A stretch of DNA of 64,000 bases from Candidatus Cloacimonadota bacterium (GTDB taxonomy: Bacteria; Cloacimonadota; Cloacimonadia; Cloacimonadales; TCS61): the NCBI GenBank assembly GCA_021734835.1, contig JAIPIH010000011.1, positions 1-64,000 on the forward strand. Direction: 5' to 3'. A program made the position numbers and the translations under genes. The notes below the pieces were generated by a model. That model was not told the origin of the DNA. It made no database searches and worked only from the letters and a program-made list of their open reading frames with translations. Position 1 is the stretch's first letter; each line of letters begins with the position of its first letter. Shown here piece by piece: positions 36,901 through 45,200 of this stretch.

Positions 36901-38347
36901 ATCGGCAAGAATTCTCAATGAGAAATCTGAACTGGCTATAATAAATTATTCTCTGGAATTCATTGTTGTAGGTTTCCGCCACATTCAATCATCAGTTTTA
37001 TATATTCTATCAGCAAATCAAATTATTACCAAATATAGCCTTAATGGAATTGTTCAATGTTCTAATATCATAAATATTAATGAAGTAGTAGTATTTACAC
37101 TGGATAAAAAGTTGCATCATTTTAAATTTAATAATGATAATTTCTATGAATGTAGACAAATTGCATTAAAAGAAGCTCCCAATAAATGTATAACTGATAA
37201 TCAACACATACTGGTTTGTTTAATGCCCAATCATTTATATGTATATGAAAGGCAGGGACAAATTTTACCGGTTATCAATTTTGATGAAAATACGGGCATG
37301 ATAAATGAGTTAACATATACTCCAGATGGAGCATTCCTTATAGGAACTACAAATTATTTTGCACGATTTCATATTAATAAAGGGAACATTGAAAACACTT
37401 ATGAAGTAATATCCTTATTACAAAATATCAACGGATCCCATTTAGCTTTATTAAATAAAGAAGAGGAGAGGAGCCTATATGATTTTAAGAAAAAGGAAAT
37501 ATTTATGTTTGAATCATTTAAAGGATACTATATCAGTGAAAACTTATTAGCTATAGATGGTGAAGGAAATATTTCTCATTTATGGTTTGAAGGTTTTGGG
37601 CAATTATTTAATGTCCGGAGGGATAAATGGATTAAGGAGCATAGTATACCAATGGATCCCTTTTCAATTGTGGGTGATAATAAATCTGGTTTTTGGATTG
37701 CAAATGAAATGGGAGAATTATTTTATATGGATTCAGAAGGCAAATGGAAAATAGTATTTAAAATATCCGAGACATTAATTTCAGTTGGAGCTTTAAAAGT
37801 ATTTGATGATATTTTAATATGGAATGGAATTATTCTTGTATCTGGAAAATATGGAACTGATTTCAAATGTCAAATAAGGTTTTTTAAGATAATTAGAAAT
37901 GTTCTTCAAACAACGCTTAAATTGATAGGAACTAGAGTGTTTAACACACATAATGGATTAGTGGATTCTCTTTGTTATGACAAAAACAAAGATTTATACT
38001 ATGTTTTTTTATTTTCCGATAAAGATGAAAATGCTTTTCAAGAAGTAAGAAATGGTTCAATAAATGATTTTATCCAGAATGTAGAACAAATTGCAACAAT
38101 CAAAGGCTTGGATCAATCAATACGATATTGTCATAAGGTTAAAGGTGAAGAAACGTATTATGCTTTAGGAAGTCAGAATACACTATTTTTGCTAGATTTT
38201 AACAAATTCTCAATTCTATCTGTTTTAAGAACGAACCCTGTCATAAAAAAAACTATTCTGAATCCAATGAGAAGTGAACCATTATTTATTTCATTATCAA
38301 ACAGCAATATTTTTAGTGTAATGAAAATCAACAATAAAGGAGATTAG
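33914..38347 (+). CDS. DUF4062-NACHT protein with divergent propeller-like C-terminus
   Basis: The 1477-aa protein shares its first 16 residues with the 27513 product (MPQQTKIFRVFVSSTF). It has LRWGIN, LLGDKYGW, Walker A GESGCGKS (361-368) and Walker B VFLDALDQL (about 456-464). Beyond about residue 860 the sequence is beta-rich with repeated turns such as SPERKLLFY, SNDGNFIIFAY and TPDGAFLIGT. This suggests a beta-propeller whose WD signatures have eroded. It lacks the zinc ribbon and helical tail of its neighbour. Its stop is 1 nt before the GTG of the next gene, indicating coupling to the TPR proteins. Confidence 0.83.
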   Translation: MPQQTKIFRVFVSSTFTDMKEERWILQKYVFPRLERYCLRNNAKFQAIDLRWGINEKTQLNQRTLQTCLNEIARCQRVSPKPNFLILLGDKYGWQPIPEKIPQDEMDLIFPILSEDQKKLLYWDEKNDYYRGWYRLDTNAIPSEFVLQERKSTFENYDKWEPVEKEIRMALRKAVDQLDFSDKRRIKYFTSATHQEIIRGALNPPDEIEDPNKHVFAFERVIKHLPEDTNAEGYIDLDGGVQDEYSRNQLKRLKVGKDGNRGLRKKLEDHYFIYNAEWINGGIEIERPLKYLAARVYCSLKSIIADQIENVISKDELQHEIKLHKDFKDKLVTHFRGRKEILETIRNYICDSNRKTLSIIGESGCGKSSVMAKAIQNIIDENKDVVLAYRFLGTSSNSSNAISLMQSVGEQIASEFNSDLKLVAGKENEKSLNEMYGIKEIFKKCLSLATPEKAIYVFLDALDQLSDTNNAKALNWLLKDLPENVKIIISSLPELENRLQDTTLQKLSIFAKEESKIILLNWLDAVDRTLTDEQFQYILEKPKITLAIYLKLIFKLIKDWHCYDKVLNISDTAEGIITDYFDNLENIHPEGFVEKVISYMLCGRYSGLAENEILEILVSDHVYWEIFLNSTHKDHRDELIKAKKIPVAVWSKLFLDMEPYLTEIDADGVPIFTFFHRFFFGILKRRYFFEEAGKQQLMTSKSECNKILADYFEKQPLNQDLYNKEKPNVRKLVELPWQQINSGSTSIINTLDNFDFIEAKLQNKMEYQLLEDFKLISNKYNEIDYNYNLVLSNLSNLSKYPGQLLNLLYFEGDKRVKLKVMDTFKNRTKEEYLLLTEKHTYEDYQQDKEQDCYKYCAAYKKEMMFSEIAFSPERKLLFYIKKLGVLGVIETIKGIEYLINIDISTNIPEEMYVSNDGNFIIFAYSDKNAIIYKLEYLQTESSLMIKGIKLDIEIKYFIPEFDKPVFYINNSTLLYQNENGDFVQLELINNKHKILISARILNEKSELAIINYSLEFIVVGFRHIQSSVLYILSANQIITKYSLNGIVQCSNIININEVVVFTLDKKLHHFKFNNDNFYECRQIALKEAPNKCITDNQHILVCLMPNHLYVYERQGQILPVINFDENTGMINELTYTPDGAFLIGTTNYFARFHINKGNIENTYEVISLLQNINGSHLALLNKEEERSLYDFKKKEIFMFESFKGYYISENLLAIDGEGNISHLWFEGFGQLFNVRRDKWIKEHSIPMDPFSIVGDNKSGFWIANEMGELFYMDSEGKWKIVFKISETLISVGALKVFDDILIWNGIILVSGKYGTDFKCQIRFFKIIRNVLQTTLKLIGTRVFNTHNGLVDSLCYDKNKDLYYVFLFSDKDENAFQEVRNGSINDFIQNVEQIATIKGLDQSIRYCHKVKGEETYYALGSQNTLFLLDFNKFSILSVLRTNPVIKKTILNPMRSEPLFISLSNSNIFSVMKINNKGD

Positions 38348-38348
38348 T

Positions 38349-39647
38349 GTGAAGAAAAATGATTTTTTGGTATTATGTAAAAAAGCGGAAACTGAAATCG
38401 CTAATTATTGCTTTTTTGCAGCTATTAATACATATAAAAAAGCACTGGAATTGTACCCTCAACATACCGTATTTCTTTCATTTCAAATAGGAGCAATATT
38501 TCAACCACAGTTAGGTTATGGTGAGGATGCCAAGAAATACTATCTGAAAGCTATTGAATGGAATAAAAAGAATCAGGATTTTATTACTAAGAAAATAGAA
38601 GCAAGAAAACAATATGATGTAATAATGGCAAATGTTTATGAAAATATTGCTAGTCTCAGTGATTCATTTGATGAAATGTATCTTTGGGCAGAGAAATTAT
38701 GGGAGATTAATGAAAATGAAGAAATTCTACGAGAAAATATTGAAAGCACAAGGGAAGCACAAGCTCGTGGAGTTCAATGGAAACAAGTTTACTTTGATCT
38801 TGCGCAACTATATTGGGATGCAGATCCTGCCAAAGATCCTGGCTTATATGGCTTTGGGGCATCAATTTATGAAAGGGTGCTGGTAAATAAAGACAAGTAT
38901 AGATTAGATAGACAGATGTATAGTTATTGTGCTAATGGGTATTGTAGCTTGATGATGCTTAATATAACCAGAATTAATAAAGGTCTTGTAAGGAAACATA
39001 AATATCTGTTTAAATCAGAAATGGAATTTATTTTAAGAAAACCAATACACCTTTTAGAAAAATATTTAGAAATAAATCCCAATGATACAAGAGTGAAGGA
39101 TAGTGTTCAATTTTTTTACGAAATCCAATCTCTCAATGATCATTCTGTAAGAAGGGAGACAGCAAATATATCAGCACTAAATAAAAATAGTAAAATTAGA
39201 ATAGTGTTGCCTCTAATTATATCAATGTTTATTGCTATTACTGCAACAATTGAGCTTTCAAGTCAATTAAATCTGAACTGGAATTGGATTCATTTTGCTG
39301 TTTTGGGGACGATCAGTGGGATCATAATTTATCAGATATGGCTTCTAATAGACAAACTAATAAAATATCAAAGTAATATACTTACAAAATACTTAGGAAA
39401 TAATCAAATAAATGATTTTGATATTGGTGATAGTAATCTTAAAACCCATTGCTTTATTTGTAATAGTAGTATGACTATATTAAACGGAATAATCAATATA
39501 AATCAGCAAAATAATATTCAAGGTTGTTTTCAATGTGAAAATTGTGGGAGATTTACATGTTATGAGTGCAGCGACGTTACTCAAAAATGCAAGTGTGGTG
39601 CAACCGATTGGGTTGAGAAGATATACTTATTACAAGAACGAATTTAA
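38349..39647 (+). CDS. TPR protein with two transmembrane helices and a C-terminal zinc finger
   Basis: The 432-aa protein starts at GTG, with AAAGGAG just upstream inside the previous gene. Residues 1-260 are TPR-like helices (AINTYKKALELYPQH, GYGEDAKKYYLKAIEWN). Two hydrophobic helices (about 279-300 and 308-332) follow, then a cysteine-rich end: CFICN, CFQCENCGRFTCYECS and CKCG, consistent with a RING/B-box-like or double zinc ribbon. The front half is paralogous to the next gene. Its place at the end of the receptor operon suggests a membrane platform or downstream partner. Confidence 0.7.
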   Translation: MKKNDFLVLCKKAETEIANYCFFAAINTYKKALELYPQHTVFLSFQIGAIFQPQLGYGEDAKKYYLKAIEWNKKNQDFITKKIEARKQYDVIMANVYENIASLSDSFDEMYLWAEKLWEINENEEILRENIESTREAQARGVQWKQVYFDLAQLYWDADPAKDPGLYGFGASIYERVLVNKDKYRLDRQMYSYCANGYCSLMMLNITRINKGLVRKHKYLFKSEMEFILRKPIHLLEKYLEINPNDTRVKDSVQFFYEIQSLNDHSVRRETANISALNKNSKIRIVLPLIISMFIAITATIELSSQLNLNWNWIHFAVLGTISGIIIYQIWLLIDKLIKYQSNILTKYLGNNQINDFDIGDSNLKTHCFICNSSMTILNGIININQQNNIQGCFQCENCGRFTCYECSDVTQKCKCGATDWVEKIYLLQERI

Positions 39648-39661
39648 TAATGGAGGAAAAA

Positions 39662-41506
39662 ATGAATAACTTTACTTTTATTGAATTAAACAGAAAGGCA
39701 AGTCAGTTAAGGTCCAAATATTATTATAAATCAGTAATTAAATTATACGAAGATGCTTTAGTAAAATATCCTGAGCATACGATATTAATATCATATAATC
39801 TTGGAGCAATCTATCAGACTGAATTGGGATACGGTGATAAAGCAAAAGAATATTATTTACAAACAATAAAGTGGCATGAAAATAATCTTAACTATATAAA
39901 AATGAAACCAGATTTAAGAAAAAAACTTGATGATATTTTAGCTGCAACCTATGAGAATATTACTCTTTTATCTGACTCATATGAAGAAATATATGAATGG
40001 GCTGATAAATTATGGACATATAATCCACTAGAACAAAACTTAAAGGAAAACATTAAAAAGATTAAAGACAAGCAAAGCATTGGTAAGCCTTGGAAGGAAA
40101 CATATTTTGAGACTGCAGGTATTTTTTATAATGTTGATCCAAATTTAGACAGAGGATTATATGGATTTGCGGCCTCAATTTTCAGAAGGTTGTCACTTTA
40201 CAAGAACCAATTAAAGCTGGATAGAACGCTGTATGAATTTTCCACTAATGGTTATGGAGCATTAATGCAAAAAATTCTGTATAAAATTATTTCAGGGATG
40301 AAAGAAATTGATGGTAATGTAGAAATAAACGAAATTAGTTTTATTTTTGAAGATTCGATTTCACTCCTATCTGATTATTTAGAAATAAATCCGAACGATT
40401 CTCGAGTCCTAAAGACAATTGAATTACTTAATACAACTATAACAAAATATAAAAATAATATCAAGACAAATAGAAATACGAATAAGCAAAGTTTTACTTT
40501 AAGTAATATTACGCAAGTTATTGGAGAAACAAGATGTCAGAATCAAATTGTTATAACTTCCAAAAATCAAGCTCAAATTATTGAAATAGTTGAAGACCTA
40601 TCAGAAATATTACTTACTCCTTTTAAAAAAAGTTTAGATCCTAATGAATTAATGATTGAAAAACAAAAAGAGTATCAAATAATTATGAAGTTATATGGTC
40701 AAGGTGGTCAAGTTTCAATTTATTATAATAATGTTCCTGCTCAGAATACTTTCTGCTTGGTTGGGAATGAGTCAATTTCTGCCTTATCTTGGATATTCAA
40801 TGCCTTGGGAATGGAGCAAACAACTATACCAAATATAAATAGGGCACTCCAATATTTTAAACAAGCACTGGAAGAATCACCAGATTATTCTTATGCAATT
40901 TACAATATTGCAACATGCTATGTTATGAAAGGTGAATTTCGAGAAGCAGTGCATTATTATGAAAAAGCACACAATATTTATCCAGATGATGCAGAAATAT
41001 ATAATGAATTGATGCAATGCCGGAGTGAATTGCAACAAGAAAATGAAGATATTATACAATACAATAAAAATGATTTTCGTAAAGGTAGCCCATATTATAA
41101 TGAGAAAGATGATCATCCGCCAAGATGTCGCTCTTGTGGTAGTACGAATTTGAATTTCACAATTGCTAGTGGATATAGATATTGGATTTGCTTGGATTGT
41201 GGAAGACATTCAGGTAAGGCTGCTGCTTATGACCCAGTAACAGCAGTTCCTGCTCCGCATAATGATAGTACTTACTTAAAGAGTAATAGCATTGAAATCG
41301 TGGGAAATAAACCAATTTATATTTGTCCATATTGTGGGAGTACTGATGTGAATAATATATCCCCAATTATATTAGAATGTGGAAAATGTAAAAAAACAGG
41401 ACCTTCATATTTATTTATAAATAGAAATGCTCTAGGTACAGGATGTATGTATATAGTAATATTAATAATATCAATTATTGGCGTTTTGTTAGCAGAATAC
41501 ACATGA
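39662..41506 (+). CDS. TPR protein with two zinc ribbons and a C-terminal membrane anchor
   Basis: I start at ATG 39662 because GGAGG (39652-39656) sits directly before it; an ATG at 39650 would overlap that site. The 614-aa protein has an N-terminal TPR region like the 38349 product (KSVIKLYEDALVKYPEH, GYGDKAKEYYLQT). A central domain I do not recognise follows. A second TPR pair comes next (ALQYFKQALEESPDYSYAIY). Two zinc ribbons (CRSCGS with CLDCGR; CPYCGS with CGKCKK) precede a final hydrophobic helix (about 591-610). It is the last gene of the 22316 series. Confidence 0.7.
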   Translation: MNNFTFIELNRKASQLRSKYYYKSVIKLYEDALVKYPEHTILISYNLGAIYQTELGYGDKAKEYYLQTIKWHENNLNYIKMKPDLRKKLDDILAATYENITLLSDSYEEIYEWADKLWTYNPLEQNLKENIKKIKDKQSIGKPWKETYFETAGIFYNVDPNLDRGLYGFAASIFRRLSLYKNQLKLDRTLYEFSTNGYGALMQKILYKIISGMKEIDGNVEINEISFIFEDSISLLSDYLEINPNDSRVLKTIELLNTTITKYKNNIKTNRNTNKQSFTLSNITQVIGETRCQNQIVITSKNQAQIIEIVEDLSEILLTPFKKSLDPNELMIEKQKEYQIIMKLYGQGGQVSIYYNNVPAQNTFCLVGNESISALSWIFNALGMEQTTIPNINRALQYFKQALEESPDYSYAIYNIATCYVMKGEFREAVHYYEKAHNIYPDDAEIYNELMQCRSELQQENEDIIQYNKNDFRKGSPYYNEKDDHPPRCRSCGSTNLNFTIASGYRYWICLDCGRHSGKAAAYDPVTAVPAPHNDSTYLKSNSIEIVGNKPIYICPYCGSTDVNNISPIILECGKCKKTGPSYLFINRNALGTGCMYIVILIISIIGVLLAEYT

Positions 41507-41676
41507 GAATTAATGACTATCTTGAATTTTACTTTGGTTTAATCGAATATATCTAATGAAGAAGTTTTTGATAATTGTACTGGAATTAGTAGGAAAGGAA
41601 ACAAGCTTATTTCTTTCTTTTCTATATTATAAATGTTTTTGATTTCAAAAACAATTGAGAAAAGGGATAAATCGAG

Positions 41677-41799
41677 ATGAAAAATATCATCCATCAGAAA
41701 CATTTAGATGATACTGGATTAATATCCGAGTGTCCAAATTGCCATGAAAAATTGAAATATAACCCGTTTGTGGTGGATAATAGTGAAGGGGAAGACTGA
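41677..41799 (+). pseudogene. 3' remnant of a WD40/zinc-ribbon gene
   Basis: This 40-codon frame encodes SECPNCHEKLKYNPFVVDNS and ends EGED. It matches the C-terminal half of the zinc ribbon closing the genes at 42206 and 47753. No propeller or NACHT sequence precedes it. It starts with ATG but is a gene end without its gene, not a credible independent gene. Confidence 0.82.
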
Positions 41800-42198
41800 T
41801 AGTAATGTAAAATTGAAAATTGAAAATGGAAAATTATAGAGAGGAAGAAAAAGATGTGGGAGATGGATAGGTGAATTGAGAAAATGTGAAGATGAGAAAA
41901 TGTGAAGAGGAGAAGGGGAGAAGGGGTGATATTGAGACGGTGGAAAATTGGGAAGATGTGAAAATGAGAAGATGAGAAGGTGGGAAATTGAGAAGACAAG
42001 AAGATGAAAAGAGAGAGAGAGAAATTGATAGAGGAAATTATATGCAAAGAAGACGAAAAATTATCAGAGTATTTGTAAGCTCTACTTTTGAAGATTTTAA
42101 GCTGGAAAGAGATGCTTTGCAATTAAGAGCATTTAAAAATCTTAGGACCTATTGTCAAAAACAAGGCTGGCAGTTTCAGGCAGTTGATCTGCGCTGGG
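41710..42198 (+). repeat. Direct repeat R: zinc-ribbon end, purine-rich spacer and DUF4062 start
   Basis: This segment corresponds block by block with 47501-47910: the end of a zinc-ribbon gene, a spacer with TAATGTAAAATTG at 41803 and 47597 followed by purine-rich repeats, and the first 52 codons of a DUF4062 gene. The copies part at the codons after LRWG. The repeats flank the 42206 gene, so recombination between them would remove that gene precisely. The spacer differs in length between copies. Confidence 0.8.
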
Positions 42199-42209
42199 GT
42201 ATCACATGA
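42042..42209 (+). pseudogene. Truncated 5' end of a DUF4062 gene
   Basis: The frame 42042-42209 encodes 55 residues starting MQRRRKIIRVFVSSTF and ending DLRWGIT, then a TGA stop. It is almost identical to the start of the 47753 protein. The TGA overlaps the ATG of the 42206 gene as ATGA, so this leader peptide may now couple translation of that gene. Confidence 0.82.
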
Positions 42210-45200
42210 ATGAAATCAAATCCGACTCAAGTAGTCATCTTTATAGATGGATAACTCAGAGGATATTTATTTCATCAACTTTCAGTGATTTTCATGCTGA
42301 AAGAGATTACTTGATCAAATACGTTTTTCCTGAGTTGAGAGAGAAATATGAAAAGTATAAAATTCATATAAGAGATATTGATTTACGTTGGGGAGTTACT
42401 AAAGAAGAAGCTGAATCTGGGAAAGTGATCGAATTATGCCTGGAGCAAATTGATAATTGTCGACCTTTCTTTATCTGTATGCTGGGAAATCGTTATGGAT
42501 ATGAACCTGATATAAAGGAAAAAAATAAAGTAGATCCTGATATATTCAAGATTTATCCTGAACTGGAAAGGAAATGGACCAATATTTCAGTGACCCATTT
42601 AGAGATACTTCATGCCGTTATATCTCCTTTACATAGAAAAGAGAAAATCCCGCATTCATTTTTCTTTTTTAGAGATGAAAATTGCATTCCACGTGCATGC
42701 AAATTATCTGCACTATCTGAAAAGCAAAAAAAAATATTTGAAGAAGCTTATTTTGAGATTGAAGAAACTAAAAAGAAAAAATTGGAGAGATTAAAAGGAA
42801 TTATTGAAGATCATTTCGAGAGTATTGAAGAAAGGATTTTTCCCTATAAGCCGATTTTTGATGAAAATCTATCTAATCCTGAAAATGATGAATTGCATGG
42901 AAGGTTTACTAAAGAAAGCTTAAAAGAATTTGGAAACACGGTAAAAAAACAATTAGAAGAAGCACTTGATGTTCAGTTTGAGAAGCGCATAAAATTCTTA
43001 AAGGAAAGACGAGAGCAAAACTTCCTCGAAATTGAAAGAGATTATCAGGAAGTATTCATTGAGAATAGGACAGAAACATTTATCGGCAGAGAAGAATTAT
43101 TATTAAAACTACATGAATATGTAAAAAGTGATTCCAGTGAGATTTTGGCTGTTTATGGGGAATCCGGATGTGGTAAATCAGCTTTACTGGCTAAGTTCTA
43201 TAAAGATTTTAAGTTTGATAATGATTACAATGAACTTAATGAAGATGTGTTCTTCATTCCTCACTTTATTGGTGCAAGTCCAGTATCTACTTCTAAACAT
43301 GGGATGTTAAGAAGATTTTGTGAAGAAATATTTGAAAGGTTCTTTAAAAGTAAAATGGAAGAAAAGCTTTTATCCCTTTCCGGAAATGAAGAAGAAAAGC
43401 AGGAACAAAGGGAGGAGATAAAAAAAGAATATGAAGTTCCCTTTGATCCTAATTTATTAGCTATGAAATTCAAAGATTACCTTGAGAAAGTTAATAATAA
43501 ATTAGTTATTCTGATCGATGGATTAAACCAGCTTGATGATTTTGATAAAGCACAGGAGCTTGATTGGCTACCCCTTGAATTGCCTGCAAATGTTAAGATA
43601 ATTGCCAGTACATTAGAAGGTGCCGCTAAAGAATCGCTAAATAGATTTACTACAAGGCAATTGAAAATTATTGGACTGAACTTTCAAGAAAAGGAAGAAA
43701 TAATTCGTAAAACACCTTCTGTTTTTGCTAAAACTATAGAAGATGATTATATTAAACTATTGGTTGAAAAGGAATCATCAGGAAATCCTCTTTACTTGAA
43801 GATTTCTTTAGAAGAAATGCGTCTTTTTGGTTCTTTTGATAAATTGGAAGGAAAAATAGACTCATTGCCTGCTGGTGTTATTGAGATTTTTATTGCAGTA
43901 ATAAAACGCCTAGAAAATGATTTTGATAGTAAGCTGGTAGAAGCCTTTTTCTGTTTGCTGGAATGCTCTAAGTTTGGCTTATTGAATAATGAACTTGAAG
44001 AGCTTCTAGAAGATAATAGAAAAGATTATCTCGTGATCTTAAGACAACTAAGAGATTATTTTATCAGTCGTGATGGCGTAAATGATTTTTTTCATAGAGG
44101 ATTATCAAAAGCAGTAAGAAAGAAATATAATCTTGAAAAAAATGCTGTGAGATGGCATAGAATAATTGCTTACTATTTCGAAAAAGGACCATTTTTTTTT
44201 GATGGAAATAAACAAAAAGACCCTAATTTCAGGAAGTGTCTTGAGCAACCCTGGCAACAAACTAAGGGTGAAATGTGGGACGAAGTAACGGACACATTAT
44301 GCAATTTATACTTTATCCAGGCAAAATGTGCCGCAGGTATGACCTATGAGTTGCTGAATGATTTTAATTATGCTCTAGCTGTTTTACCTGAAAATGAAGA
44401 GAGTATTCGAATCGAAAAAGAGCGCCAGGCAAAACTTTATCAGTATTCTGAAGATTTGGTGCTATATGCAAAAAGTAAAACAATAGAATTGGATATTCCT
44501 GAATGTGTTCCTTTAAAAAATGATAATTTAGAAAGGGAAATTCCGAATGTTAAATCAAATCAAGACCGAATTGATTATCTCAAAGATTTCAACAATTTCC
44601 TTGGACAGGAAGCCGATAATTTACATATGTATGTTCATGGAATCCCTAATTTTGCTATTCAACAGGCGTGGAATTATTCCAATGCTGGGCCAGTTGCTAA
44701 AACATCAGAAAAAATCTCTCCAGAAATACAAAAAGAAATAATGCTTTGCTCAAAATTTTTACGCCCAAGTTGGAATCCATTTCCTGTTGTGCTTAAAACA
44801 CTAAAGAGGCATACAGATTCAATTTATGATGTCAGTATCACAGCCAATGGAAAACGAGGGATATCAGCATCAAGGGACTTGACATGTAAATTATGGGATC
44901 TTGATAATGGTGAAGTTATCAAAACGCTTAAAGGCCATACTCGAGCTGTGACATCAGTTAGTATAACAGCCAATGGAAGACTTGCTTTTTCAGGGTCATG
45001 GGATAAAACATGCAAATTATGGGATATGGATATTGGGAAGGAACTTAGAACACTGGAAGGACATACTGATATTATTAATGCAGTTAGTATGACAAATGAT
45101 GGAAAGCGAGCTCTATCGGGATCAAGGGATGAAACTTGCATATTATGGGACCTCGAAACCGGAGAGCAGCTCAAAACACTTAAAGGGCATAAATCAAGTG

